A stretch of 64,000 bases of DNA from Punctularia strigosozonata HHB-11173 SS5 (GCF_000264995.1 NW_006767436.1:1452800-1516799); one strand, 5' to 3'; counted from the first letter of the stretch, positions 33,975 to 46,076 are shown. Numbers and translations are program-made. Notes: generated by a model not told the origin, from the sequence alone.

Positions 33975-34861
33975 ATGCATAAAAGCCACTCCAGCGGACA
34001 CTACCTCCCTCAACACCTCCCGCCTCAGCAGCAGACAATGCCACAATACGTCGTCTCCAGCTCTTCGCACCATTCACAGCAATCGACAAGGTCCTCTCCG
34101 CGATACAGCACCCACCGCTACGCCCAGCCCGTCGCCTACGCCCCCAGCCAGAGGAGCCACAGATCGCACAGCTCCAGCCGGGCTTATCCTGCCTACTATA
34201 CCGCCGCCGATGCGGGCTTGAGCCGCCATCACTCCGCCAACGGTGGCTCCGCGCACCACTACTATCCGGCGGCACCCACGCATTCCTCTCATCACTCACA
34301 TAGGTCTGGCTCGGCCTCTGGATATCGCCGCTCCGGCTCGCAGCCACGCGCTCCTGTATACTATACCCCCAGCAATGTGCACCACGGGCACGCCACCACC
34401 AAGAGGAGCTCGTCTTCTGGGCCATATATCGATGCTCGAAGCCACCGGTATCCTTCGGTGCAGGTGATTGTGAGTTCACGTCCCTCCGCAATCCTCAAAC
34501 TGATCTTTGATGTGTCTCTCTAGCCGCCTGACAGGAACCATCGCCCTCGTTCTCACAGCGTAGAGTAAGCGTTCATGCAGTAGACGCTGAAATGCCGTGG
34601 CTCACAAGGTGGTTTTGCAGACGTTACAACGAGCACCCTACTTTCAGCGATAAGATGCGCCGTCTCTTTGGGCTCGGCCCCCCTGCGGACGAGCGTCAAT
34701 CACGCTCTCGTGACCGATATGGAGATCCTGGACACAGTGGTCGCAGCACTCAGAGATCCTTTAGCCGACAACGCAAAGGCTACGAGAATCGTGACTTGGG
34801 CCACGGAGGAATTTACACCGGTAGGGTGCAGTCCACGCGTAACCACTTGACTCATTACTGA
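33975..34861 (+). CDS. His/Ser/Tyr-rich low-complexity protein of unknown function
   Basis: Three exons: the first ends at VQVI before GTGAGT (34470), the second is PPDRNHRPRSHSVE, and the third begins RYNEHPTFSDKMRRLFGLGP. The first 165 residues are almost only Ser, His, Tyr, Pro, Arg and Gln (HSSGHYLPQHLPPQQQ, SSSSHHSQQSTRSS). The only ordered-looking part is the YNEHPTFSDKMRRLFGLGPP helix in exon 3, after which the chain is Arg/Ser-rich. I do not recognise the family. The composition suggests a condensate-forming or RNA-associated protein, but that is a guess. Confidence 0.62.
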
Positions 34862-35430
34862 TCACCTCGAATAGTTTGAGCACTCTTTTCGCGATTGATC
34901 GGGATTGACAAAGTACCTTCGACTGCAATGTTTCACTTTCATTGCGCTCGTCAGGTCGTATGTGTACGATACCTTTACAACGAAGTTTCTTCAACGTGTA
35001 TCATTACTAAGCTCCCGCGCTGGACAGCTTTGTACTGTAATCCTCAATCATTCCGGACTGTATCGTGTTTCGCATTAAATGGAATCCATTAATCATACAA
35101 TGCACATGACGTTCTGCTGAGAAGAAAACGCTTCGCCAAAATCCGCCAATTCTCGACGCCGAAGGAACGGAATGAATCTGAGCCCATGCGCTACGGCTCA
35201 ACGTGGTGAGCACGAGGATTTTCAGCTTCCGGCAAGATCGTTGCCCCGTTGGATATTGGGTAGCTTCGCTGCCCCACTGCATCCTTGAATTCTCACATGG
35301 CACAAGACTCCGAGGATGTAATCTTGAAGTAAGCTTCGCGGTTCAGGGCGAACAGCAGGTTCGTGGGGTGAGCGGCGGTAGGCAACGTTCTCTTCCCAAT
35401 CTGAATGACCCATGACACAACACTGCCCCG
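34862..35430. other. Gap between two converging genes
   Basis: The 569 bp between the His/Ser-rich gene and the MtnB stop hold no supported ORF. The first 240 bp are AT-richer and probably contain both 3' ends. Confidence 0.5.
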
Positions 35431-36386
35431 TCAAGCTTGCAGCACCGTCGGCAGCCCGGCCAACTTCATCTTCACGCCGATCTCAAAGAGATAGTCAAGG
35501 CACTGCGGATAACGCGTGAGCATAGCGCGTCGCATGTGAACGAACGGGTCCTCGTACCTCCGCCTGCGTCTTCGCCTTCTCCCAGTCCGGACCTAGGATA
35601 GAACATGAGAATATGAACCAGCGTACAGAACATGCTGGAACCTACCCCAGACATACACGCCATGCCTGCGTACCAGAATACCAGCGGCATCCGGGTACTT
35701 TTCCATAGCTTCCGCCATGCTATCTTTGAGATCCTCCTCGTTGGGCGTGTTGTCGATAATGGGGACCACCAGCGTGTCCAGGTAGCTCAGGGCCTTGCCT
35801 GTGCCTCCCAGGCGCACGCCCTTGATCATCTCCTGATGCGATATGCGGAACTCGCCGATTTTCTCTGTTTTGGTGCTCGTGGCGTCCCCGAAGAGGAGCG
35901 TGGCCATGACCGCGTGCTGAGAGTGCGTGTGGATGCAGCTGCCCGCGTCCCTGAGGGTGAAGGCGTTCCAGAACAACGGCGTGCACGCGGACTCTTTCAA
36001 GGGGACTGTGGGGCGCCGCAGAAAGATGCGGTCTGTGTGCGGGGAGGGTGGGGGCTGGGGGTAGGGGAGCACGAATATGTGATCGGGGAGGATGCGTTCT
36101 TTCTGCACGCCTGAAGGTGCGATAAACACCTTATCCCTGCAGTTTGGGGTGGCGATCAGACGAGGCACTACGGACCAGGAGTGGTGGGGTGCTTACCCCT
36201 GTCGAATGCATATACCACCTCCCGTGCCGGTAACCCAGCCAAGGTTATAGAAAGCGCGGCAAAGTTCGGGGATGAGGTTGGCAGGCTTCGCGAGGGTATG
36301 TTAGATGGCTATACGATATCAGTGAGAGTGAACGAACGTACATGCGCCGGATCTGTGGAGATCACCAGCTCGTGGCCTTCAGTCAT
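35431..36386 (-). CDS. MDE1: Methylthioribulose-1-phosphate dehydratase (MtnB)
   Basis: Exons encode [45 protein letters not shown], then [22 protein letters not shown] and [23 protein letters not shown] (zinc-binding His cluster HTH). Next come [67 protein letters not shown] and [20 protein letters not shown]. This is the full class II aldolase fold of MtnB, which dehydrates methylthioribulose-1-phosphate in the methionine salvage pathway. It is complete (about 240 aa). The acidic catalytic Glu lies in the HQEM segment by family analogy. Confidence 0.92.
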
Positions 36387-36884
36387 GCTCGCTACTGAGA
36401 AGAGATCGTCGACCTAGAGTAGCAAGCTGTAGCGGGACGATGGACGAAACGCAAAATAAGACGGGACATCGATTCTTCAAGCTTCAGCACGCCATCGACC
36501 TGTGTAGGGTGCTCAAATTTGGCATCGCTGAACACTGAGAGGGTCGAGCGTCTCCTTTCCGGATGCTTCGCTGTTTTTGCTCATGGGCTTGATTGCTATG
36601 AAGATGACCTATGGCTGGAACTGCTTGCAAGCGTTAACTCTGAGGTGACGGGGTTGGCAAGCCGCGCTCGAAAGCGCGCTTCACGTGGATGACCGACCGT
36701 CGTCGTCGACGCGTCCCTCATGACCACGATAGAAGAGAATATATTCCACGAGACTCGTCCATCGCTTTCCCGGCGGGCCGCCTCGGGATTCGTCTTGCTG
36801 AATAAAAACGCGATGACTGCCATCGCCTCCATTGTCAACCTGGCCAGTAGTCGAGCTGTTTGACATTGAAGCCGAGGCTTAGCG
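36387..36884. promoter_or_regulatory. Divergent upstream region of MDE1 and the GH27 gene
   Basis: These 498 bp lie between two divergent start codons and show no supported gene. They must hold both promoters. A 126-codon minus-strand frame at 36596-36976 runs into the GH27 signal peptide and is taken as a shadow. Confidence 0.45.
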
Positions 36885-38968
36885 ATGTTGCCATTGGTTC
36901 TGGATATCGTATTAGCGACCCTTTCGTTCCCATCTGTCGATGCACTGGACAATGGTCTGGAGCGCACTCCAGCCATGGGGTGGAACCCCTACAACGCATT
37001 CTTGTAAGCAATTGTATTCCGCTCATATACTTCATATTCTGACCTCTTTGTTACTCCGCAGATGCGATACGAATGAAGCCCAGTATCACGCAGCGGCTCA
37101 AGCTCTGGCTCAGTCAGGCTTGCCAAAGCTGGGATACAAATACTTCAACATGTCTGCGTGATTTCATTCGACGATTATGCTCCCTGACGCTACTTGCAGC
37201 GATTGTGGGTGGCAAGGGACTAATCGCACAGCGGATGGTGTGTTCACGTGGAATACAACACGTATTCCATCTGGCATACCGGCGCTTGCCTCCTACGTGC
37301 ACGACCTCGGTCTTGATTTCGGAGTTTACAGCGACGCGTCAGTCGAGAGCAGAATCTTCGTTTGCCTTTGTGTTGACATCATCGCAGTGGTTACTTCTCC
37401 TGCGATTTCGTGGGAGGTACTGCTGGATGGCTAGGCAGCCTCAATCACGAGCAGTCGGATGCAGATACTTTTGCATCCTGGGGTGCCGATTACCTGAAGG
37501 TTAGTTCTCTAGCAGTTATCGGGCGGCAGCAGATGACACCCTGAAACCCCTGCAGTATGACAACTGCTACGCAGTAAGCCCGACGGATTTTGTAGATATG
37601 AACCCGCCGATCTCTTTGGAACCTCATTTCACTGCTATGCGCGACGCGCTGAACTCGACCGGCCGTCCGATCGTGTTTTCGGTTTGCGAATGGGGCGTAC
37701 AAGACCCGGCCCGGTGGGCGTCTGAAGTAGGAAACAGTTGGCGTGTCAGCAACGACATCGGTCCTCCGCCGTCCTGGGATAACCTCGTTCGCATAATCAA
37801 CCAAGTTGTACCCATCACTCAATTTGCGTCGCCTGGGGCTTTCAATGACCTCGACTTGCTTGAAGTTGGTAACCAAGGGTTGACGACTGCAGAGCAAGAG
37901 ACGCATTTTGCATTCTGGGCAGCTGCAAAGTGAGTCGTGTCCTCGAAATGTCACAAGGACATTGGCACTGACAGTCACAAACTCAAAGATCACCTCTTTT
38001 CATCTCTACCGATCTTACGACAGCGACAAAAGAAACATTGTCAATCCTAAGCAACCCTGGGATCATCGCTCTGAATGTTTGCTCTTGCTTTTCTGATCAG
38101 TTTGTGACCTATATCGACAAGAGTCCTTCTTTGTCTTCAGCAAGATGTGCTTGGGAAATCGATTGGTTTCAAACGTCGTTACACCAATGACTCCGATATT
38201 TGGGCTGGTCCACTCGCGGACAATTCCACCGCCGTTGTCATCATCAATTGGCAAAACGTTTCAAGGCCCGTGACGTTTTACCTTTCTGATGTGGGATTTT
38301 CTGCGGCGGATGCTACCAACGTGCGAACCCAAGAGTTTCTGGGCACCCTGCGCGACTCGTGAGTCTATAGGAGCATCTGCGGTGCTGTCTGAGAATGCTC
38401 ACGAACCACTATGCCAGCTATACTGCCACCCTATCATCTCACGGATCCCTGGTTCTCAAGCTTGCGAATGCCGTTACGGAGCCTCCGAGACAGATCTTAC
38501 ACTATGCTGCCGCCAGCAGCAGTTCCGTGCTGGCCGGAGGCGCAAGGAACAATACTGTCAATGCAACCGTAACCACCGTAGGGTTCATCGGTAACGGAGG
38601 TACCCTCACCTTGACCGACATCGACGGCGGCGACAATGGAGGCGAAAAACTTGTTTCCATCGACTACATCAACGCAGACTTCACGGCTTCCAACACCGCC
38701 TGCTCCAACTGCAGAAATGCATTCATTAGCGTCAACGGCGGAGCACCCGTTCTTGCGAATATGCCAATATCCGGTCAGGTTAGCAGATAACGATTTCATA
38801 CGTGGTACATTGCAACTGATGCTTCTACATTAACAGAGCTGGGATATTCTCTCCGAAGGATACCTGATATCCTTGCCCGGCTTCAACTCAGGCACAAACA
38901 ATACTATCACCTTCTCCAACCCATCTGCCTTCGCCCCCGATATGTATCGGATTGGCATCGTTGTATGA
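36885..38968 (+). CDS. Secreted GH27 alpha-galactosidase with C-terminal carbohydrate-binding region
   Basis: A signal peptide (MLPLVLDIVLATLSFPSVDA) precedes DNGLERTPAMGWNPYNAF. The GH27 barrel continues with CDTNEAQYHAAAQALAQSGL, SDCGWQGTNRT, PSGIPALASYVHDLGLDFG, YDNCYAVSP (nucleophile Asp), NSTGRPIVFSVCEWG, FNDLDLLEVGNQGLT (acid/base Asp) and LSILSNPGIIALNQD. After a beta domain, a second module follows (TVGFIGNGGTLTLTDIDGG...YINADFT, ending MYRIGIVV) resembling a CBM35-type sugar binder. The family cleaves terminal alpha-galactose from galactomannans and galacto-oligosaccharides. About nine introns are needed. Confidence 0.92.
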
Positions 38969-39066
38969 TACTTTAGTTGCCGCTTGCCGTGGGCATAGCC
39001 ACTGCCGAGACGCGTTGGCTGCGTCGTGTCAGGTCGCCTGAGATTCCCCGTTTCTTGACTTCATTC

Positions 39067-39864
39067 ATGGCCGTTACTCGAAAAAGGAACGCGAATAATA
39101 CAAATGCAAGCGCAAAGAAGTCCTTAGCTTCACATGACGAGCTCCAAATATCGGAAGAGGAGCAATGGCGGCTGGTAAACAAGACAGGCATCCTGAATCA
39201 GTTACCCCAGGATGGAAGCAACAGGCAACTGAAGGATGGTGGCCTTGCTGAAGAAGATGAAACCCCCCTCGCTGAAGAGATCTTCAATGCCATTGTGCTC
39301 ATCATCCCATTTTCATTCCTCCTGCTGATGATGGATATACTGGCTCATCGACAATACGCGAAGGAGGCGACCGTTGGGGTCCTGGCCGACAGACTGATTC
39401 CAGGCATTCCAAGTATGTCTTATGGTTTTGTATCCGCGGGTGATGATCTGATATACAGCTGGTGATCCAAGTTTTGTCCGTATTCATATTCTATAGTAAG
39501 CTCGGGTTTTAGTCAGACTGAGTACTGTTCCGGAAAAGCGTGCTGACATTGACGGGGTGAACACCAGCCACGCGTTATAAACGATACAGGTTGATGCAAG
39601 CTTCGCTATTTGTCCTGTCGATCTTCCTTGGCACGCGTATGATCTACGTGGTCAACATGGCGTCGTGGAGGGTTGTCATGCAACAGGTACGAAGCTGCTA
39701 GTGCTTCCCCCGCATGATGTTGAGGCTCCTCTATCGTATAGGGCCCGCCACTCACTACTATGTGGGTTTACTGCGTTGTGCAACTTGATTTGGCTCCCGC
39801 CACGCTTAGTTTACTGGTCATCGGCGCTTGGGTGAAGTGGACAGGCATGAAGCTCGTATTATGA
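39067..39864 (+). CDS. Small multi-span membrane protein conserved in fungi
   Basis: It starts 98 bp after the GH27 stop. The N-terminus is a basic, polar tail (MAVTRKRNANNTNASAKK) followed by an acidic linker. Membrane segments follow: EIFNAIVLIIPFSFLLLMMD, ILSVFIFYTTRYKRYRLMQ, SLFVLSIFLGTRMIYVV and MWVYCVVQLDLAPATLSLLV. Splicing after IPGIP to ILSVFIFY at about 39480 is chosen because it keeps the hydrophobic helix. The WxxVQLDL motif before the last helix is a feature I recall from an uncharacterised fungal family (DUF7719-like), but the name is from memory. The function is unknown. Confidence 0.7.
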
Positions 39865-40224
39865 GTACACCAACTAGTAGTTTACAGAACATAAATAATC
39901 ACATGAGTATGTGCCTCCAAGAGAAACAAACATGAAGAAAGCATGGACATCGACGGGGAGGGGTGTGTTTGACACGCGCGATGTCCAGACTATCATCCCC
40001 GGCCTTCGACGCCAGAAGTAGGAGGCAAACAATCCATGTGCGCTCGATGATACGCCGTATACGGGGTGTGTGCTGGAACCCGCATGGCACCTTGTACGAG
40101 CAGAACTAGGGGAGAGCGAGTGATAGATCAAAATCCTGCAACGAACCCCTAGAATTACAACACGGTGTGGTCAGTACAATGTAGTATGCGCAATGTCCAG
40201 CCAAAGTCATAGAACGTGGTTTCG
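39865..40224. other. Gap between two converging genes
   Basis: Between the stop of the membrane protein and the stop of the ankyrin-type gene there are 360 bp with no supported gene. Both 3' ends lie here. Confidence 0.5.
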
Positions 40225-42013
40225 TCATACACCAGGACCTTCATCGAATTCACCAGCCAATATCTGAACTTTGTTCTGTAAACAGCGACAACGAGGATGA
40301 ATACTCAGACTTCGATTGTAGTAGACGAGCCCACCCGAAATGTTGTTGAGCGCCCTTCCATCACAGCCTTGAGCACCCGCAACTGCCATTTCAACCTCTT
40401 ATTCGCCGTCCGATTGATCTCATGCTGGTGCGAATCCAAACGTTCGACGAATGCCTTGTACACCCGGTCATCGCGAGCAAAATAGTATGTCTGATGCATC
40501 CAATCAGAAGCAATGGATGGATATGTAACGAGTGCGTACAGGAATCGGATCGGCATCCTTAAGATGATCAATGGCGGCCGACCCTGCAAATGCATGTCAA
40601 ATCGGATATTGTAAGAGGTACTGGAATACTGGAATACCAACAAGCAGCCATCATGAGCAAATCAGCGGTAGCATTAGCAACACTATATGACATTTGTCAG
40701 CACCACTGCTCTATGGTGGTATATAGCAAGGGGAGGCGTACTAATCTTCCAAGGCTGCTATCGCTCCTTGTGCTTTCCCTAGCTCCCTTGTAGCAAAGCT
40801 GCGCACAGCCGATTCTGCTGTGGCGACTGGCTTAGCCTCGCTACCAGCTCGGAGCGCGAGACTAATATCGCTAATCTGCGCTGTCACCTGGTAATTTGTG
40901 AGATAGATCAGCTCTTCTGTTAATATGATGCTTAGTCTGTGTACCCACCCATTTATTTCCTTCCGACATAATCAGCGTCTGCAGAAAGGAAGCAATCAAA
41001 TCGCTTCCACCGGATGCGTTCTGCAATCCATGGTCAATAGCAAGTTTCAAGTTCACCCCTATTGGAAATATCTCAGCTCATGTATATGTTGCGTGAGATA
41101 GACCGACGTAAAGCTTTCAGGATGGTCTTGGTCTTCGGTGACGCAAAATCTTCATCATCAAGATGATTTACATATCTGAGTGATGGTCAATACGCTGTCT
41201 CGCATAGGCACCAAGGGGGCTAACCGGGAGAGTGCTCCCACAAGGATGATGGCAACATCTTTATGAGATTTCCCTAAGCGCATCGCATGCACTAGGGGCG
41301 TGGCATTCCCGGATTTTCGTAAAAGGAGCTACATGCCATGGTAGCGTCGCTTGAGATAACATGATAGCACCCCCTTTCTTCGAACGTACATGAAAGGCCC
41401 GATCCCTGACTTCCATCAGATAGCTGGGCAAGGTAAGCATTTCCCCGGCATATCAAGCGTCGAGTCACGTACATAAGATCCTTTTTCTCTATGGCACGAA
41501 AGACTTCATATGGCTGAATCGTACACAGTAAATCCCAAGTGATCCCAAACGAGTTGAGTGATCACGAACCTCAGGATCCTTCCACGGCGTTACTGTCGAG
41601 GAAGACCTTGTTATTTCCCTCGATTTGCTACTGGTTGACGAAGAGATGGACCGGGAACTGGGCTTGGCTTGCGCAGCGTGTTTAGCCTGGTCTTCCTCTG
41701 GAGGTGCAGGAGGAGTAGGGGTTCTGCGGAGGTGCCTTATAACTGCCCGAGGGGCCAGCTCTTCCGCTTCACGCTGTAGGAAACCTTGAGATTGTTGGCC
41801 GGTGTTAATTTAACCGAGAGGTTGTGTATACCAGTAGAAGGCAGACGATCCAACATCACTAAGTCTGAAGACATTCTTCGCCTTGCTTGCGGTTTGAGGC
41901 TAGAATAACCATCCAGCTTGGAGGCGAGATGAAGCACGAGGGGTCCATTGTTGATCATCGAGAGCGGAGATGGGGAGATTGTAGTCTCGAGGTATAGAAA
42001 GTTGTTGGCTCAT
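40225..42013 (-). CDS. Ankyrin-type repeat protein of unknown role
   Basis: Exons joined from the start MSQQLSIPRDYNLPISALDD lead through SSAFYWYTQPLGFLQREAEELAPRAV, a Ser/Thr-rich linker (SSRSISSSTSSKSREI) and DPEPYEVFRAIEKKDLMYV. The repeat-like block GNATPLVHAMRLGKSHKDVAI then IILVGALSR follows. Further C-terminal exons carry LKLAIDHGLQNASGGSDLIA, FLQTLIMSEGNKW, AQISDISLALRAGSEAKPV, YYFARDDRVYKAFVERLD and ANKRLKWQLRVLKAVMEGR. The PLVHAMRLG-K block is ankyrin-like, and the whole order resembles a family of fungal ankyrin proteins I have seen without a known function. One intron would be only 30 nt (41785-41814). Confidence 0.72.
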
Positions 42014-42149
42014 GAGTGACTGCTTATGGCCATCGGCAGCGGCATGAGATACAACGCAGGACCGTGGCACACTGGCAAGAACTTCGGCTCCGACTGCGAC
42101 CAGTGACCACGACCCTGCCCTGCTTCACTCTACGGCGCACCATTGCCAA
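42014..42149. promoter_or_regulatory. Shared upstream region of ankyrin-type and Dicer-like genes
   Basis: Only 136 bp separate the two divergent start codons. This space leaves no room for the missing helicase part of the Dicer-like gene and is inferred to be a bidirectional promoter. Its sequence shows no known box by eye. Confidence 0.5.
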
Positions 42150-45100
42150 ATGCCAAGGCCTGTAGAACAGACAAAAGCGGCAGCTAGTTCGGGGGAAACC
42201 CACTCAAGTGAGACTCGCCATGGCGCGCTATCCGTCGAGGCAGCCGGAGCGGTGTCACTTTCACGCCCTGATGATATTGCATCTGGACGTCCTCCGAAGA
42301 GAAAACCCTCCACTCAAAGCTCACCTATCAACGGTAATGAGCCCCCTCCAAAGCGATCCAAGCAGTTGAAAGGTAATATCCTAGCGAATACGGTGCACTT
42401 CGCTCGATTTCTTCGTCAGCCCTGTGCATCACTAAACGCCTTCATGATCTAGGACACGATTCGTCCTGTAAGCAATCCTCCTCGTGCGGTCCAGGAAATA
42501 CGAAGTTGTCAGGAGCCACGCGCACTGGCCACACTGGCGCAGCTTTGTATCCCCGGAAGTATCCAGATTTCTGGCTGAACAGCGATCGTGTTGCTCCGCA
42601 CCGGCTTCACCCCACGTTCATTCTACCTACCGATCGATCACACGGGGTCCTTGCCATTCTGACCCGACTACCGCTGCCCAAGCTTGGCGATGTTCGTCTT
42701 TTTGTTCAAGGCGTCCCTGCTACTGTCCAGCTGATCCTTGGCCGACCTTTCACCCCTGATGAGGAACAAGTGCGGACCATCCACCGATATACGCTTCGGC
42801 TATACCGGGCTCTTCTCAGCAAACCCTTCGGATGTTCCCTCGAAGAAATGCCGTATTTCTTGGTCCCCATGGGATCGGTTCAGGCAGATGAATTGCAACG
42901 CATGGACGTCGCTTCTCGGGTTCAGTGGGATCAAGTGCACCTGGCAGCGAATGCATGGGCAGTTCCGCTCAACTTGACCTCGGTAGAAGCTCTAGGACAT
43001 GATGTGGAGGACGCCGTTGTTCAAGACAAGAGCGCAGAATTTTGCAGACGTTATGAAGTAGAACGCCTGCGGACCGATATGTCACCCCTGAGTTCACCCG
43101 GAGATAGTAAGGTCGGTAAATAGAGTGCCGGACCCACGATGGGTATTGATGGTGCTATAGCGGGAAGCAGGTTTTGCGAGCTTCTTGGAATACTGCAAGG
43201 TCCAGAGCACTCGGGCAGCGGAGTCCATTACCGATTACAACCAACCGCTCCTTCAAGTGACTCGGTTGGGTGGTAGTGTCAACTTCCTAAACCCTCTTCT
43301 CAGCGGCCCGGACGAAAGTCACAAAGCGGATGCGAAATGTGAGGTTCCCTGATTTCGGCAAGGTTGTTATCGTATAAACTCAACTATCCTGTAGATCTCA
43401 TTCCACAGTTGTGCCCGAAATTCAGCATTCCAGCCAGTATCTTCAAGACGGGTCTTTACCTTCCCTCCCTCGCGCGGAGGATTGACGAGATGCTGCTTGT
43501 AAAAGAACTCAACGCAGAAATCCTGCATGACCTCGTCGGCGAGCAACTGCTCCTCGAGGCGATTACACCCCCATCGGCGAGCGCCGAGTTTAATTATGAA
43601 CGCCTGGAACTTCTTGGTGAATCACGCGTGTCTCCATGCCTGTCCCTCATTTATACCTTGACTAGGTGATGCATTCCTCAAGTATCTGGCATCTGTGTAC
43701 GTTTATGTGACTCGCCAAGGAGGCGAAGGTGCCCTTCACAATGCTCGCCAGAAGCTCATCGCCAATGACTACCTCATGGACTGCGCCGTTCGCGTGGGCT
43801 TGCCCCCGTACATCCAGTCAGCCGCGTTCGCGTACAAATACTGGGCACCGCACAACGTCCGCGTTCTTGCGCGTCCCACGGACGACATGACGTGCGGTCC
43901 ATCGCAGGATGCGAACGGGGAAAAGAGCATCGAAGAGCCGAAGAAGGAAGACGCAGGTATCCCGAGCAAGAGGAAGGCGAAATTCGATCCGAACACTTCA
44001 CAATGGCTTGGGCACAAGGCCATCGCTGACGTAGTGGAGGCCATTATCGGCGCTGCCTACCTCAACGGGGGTTCTGATAACGCCTTACAGACGGTCTTGG
44101 ATCTCGGTATCGATCTATCTGGTATTTCTTCCTGGACCGATTTTAGACGTCTCTCCGCCAGCGACCCAGGCCACCCTCAGCTAGTCTTGCCCTCCCAGTC
44201 GGTCGTGGAACTGAGTCGGATCCTAGGGCGTCCTGTGAATGATCGCCAGTTGCTGGCTCATGCATTGGTTCGTTAACAAGTTTCGCCTGTGCTTCGCATT
44301 AACGACCATTGCCTTATAGGCCTGCGGCGGACTGACGGGAGCTGTGCCTATATTGCGACAACGTTTGGAATTCCTCGGTGATGCCATACTGGAGTACTGT
44401 AGGTGCGCCATGCCATTGCGAGACAGGGGGTTCTAACGAAATTCTAGTATTGATACGATATCTCTATTCCAAGAACCAGAGTTCATCTCCTGGCATACTG
44501 TCCGTACTGAAGGCACGCTTTCTCTCCTATCGATGATACTCCTGCACGAGCAATGATCTAACCTTCTTACAGGCGGGCATGGTGAGCAATGACGCCCTCG
44601 CGGCGCTGTGCGTCACGTCCGGTATCTACGAACATCTGCTTGTCGACAGACGATCAGAGCTGTACCGCACGACTCAAAACTATCGGAAGCTTATACTTCA
44701 GAGGCAACAGGCCGAGAATGCGGCCGCTAGGGCCGAGCTACGATCACCAGGTCAATTCTGGCACGACGTCCCGGCGCCGAAGGTGGGAGAAAGCGAGAGC
44801 GCTCGTCATCACAGCGTTGATCGTTATCATTTCCCTAGGTGCTGTCAGATGCTATGGAAGCCACTCTGGGCGCACTATATGTTTCTGACGGTTTCACGGC
44901 GGATGGGACGCAAATCGTATTCGAACGTCTCTTCAAGCCGTTTTACGACCGTCATGTCACGCTGCAGACGCTCTCTCACCATCCGAACAAGATCTTGGCG
45001 GAACTGCTGCAGAAACAAGGCTGCCAGGATTTTGAGTTCCGTAAGGCGGACGAGCATGAGGCCACTCTGTTGGCCCATGGCCGGTCCGACAACGCGATCG

Positions 45101-45416
45101 CGGTCTGCACAGGTATGGGCGTGTTGACATCCGTGGCTCACGGAATCCCTTCTTATATTCACCGATTCACCGAAATTGTATTGCAGTCATCGTACACGGC
45201 GTCATCTTGGCGGTCGGCGAAGGCGAATCCATCGCTGCGGCCACGAGGGCTGCGTCTCTGCAGGCGTTGGACGCAGTCGAGGGGGATCCAGGCTTTATCT
45301 TCCGTAATTGCAGATGCAAAGCACGCGGACAGGCGAAGCGCGGCCAGAGCAAGAAGACTAAGGAGAAACCTCTGGCTGACGTCGAGGGTTCGAGTGTACG
45401 CCCTTCTGACAGCTAA
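42150..45416 (+). CDS. Dicer-like protein lacking the N-terminal helicase
   Basis: The N-terminus (MPRPVEQTKAAASSGET and a Lys/Arg-rich patch PPPKRSKQL) is disordered. Then come a DUF283-like last helix (ALCITKRLHDLG), a platform/PAZ-like region (YPRKYPDFWLNSD, VRLFVQGVPATVQLI, MPYFLVPM, FASFLEYCKVQ) and two RNase III domains. RNase IIIa has NYERLELLGDAFLKYL and GHKAIADVVEAIIGAAYLNG. RNase IIIb has RQRLEFLGDAILEY and LSDAMEATLGALYVSDGF. Acidic metal ligands are present in both. The end is a dsRBD-like fold (NKILAELLQKQGCQDFEFR...AAATRAASLQALDAV). Such enzymes cut double-stranded RNA into small RNAs. No DExD helicase exists upstream. Splicing at 42360-42560 is uncertain. Confidence 0.85.
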
Positions 45417-45655
45417 GTCCGATATATGCGCCTCCTCGTGGATGGGTCAAGCCTTCGCAGTTACGTTTGATACACGCAATGTACGGTAGTCAAAGACAGG
45501 ACGCCCCCTCTATCTGGGATCGGTCGGATTGGCGGTCCGTCTATGTGGAAATCGGCTTAGCCTCTAACGGACGCGTTGGGAAAGAGGGTCTATGCGTGTC
45601 CCGCAGAAGCTCCAGAAGTTAACGTTCGGCGACACGGTGTGGCATGACGTAGGCT

Positions 45656-46076
45656 CTATGCGGCAGCGCCGGCCGACTTGCGCCTATAAACAAAACGGTG
45701 CAAGCAGTCAGCTCGGCGAAATGCACTCGTGGACGGAGGGGTGGAGTTGAGGACATCGGGGCGGAAAAGGTGGGAGTTTTTGGAGCACGCACAGCTGATA
45801 TACCGCCGCGATGAATGGGATGGAGAACCCCACGATGAGGTATGACGCGGTCTTCGTAGCAAACGCGGACTTGCTCTTGAACGAGAACGGCACTGCGTGC
45901 TCAGGCTACGTAGGGGTGAGAGCGGGCGAAGCAGGTCGAGATTAGCTCTAGGTTCGCAGCTCGACCGGGCCCAGATGGGCACGCACAGTGTAAGGGCCGT
46001 GAAAGGCCCGAGACTGGGTCAACACGCGACTGCGGAGGGCCGACTGACGGAGGGCGTTGCGAGCGATGAGCGACAT
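45656..46076 (-). CDS. COX7C: Cytochrome c oxidase subunit 7C/VIII
   Basis: Three exons (46076-45987, 45905-45793, 45683-45656) give 76 aa. The first exon is a mitochondrial presequence (MSLIARNALRQSALRSRVLT, then FHGPYT). The mature part has AVPFSFKSKSAFATKTASYL, one membrane helix (LIVGFSIPFIAAVYQL) and a basic tail RKSAGAAA, the pattern of COX7C/Cox8 (SIPFIA..YQ). It is a nuclear-encoded inner-membrane subunit of respiratory complex IV. It is too small and spliced to be seen as one open frame. Confidence 0.9.

Noticed and set aside
36596-36976. A 126-codon minus-strand frame between MDE1 and GH27.
   Set aside because: It overlaps the GH27 signal peptide exon in antisense and shows no domain.
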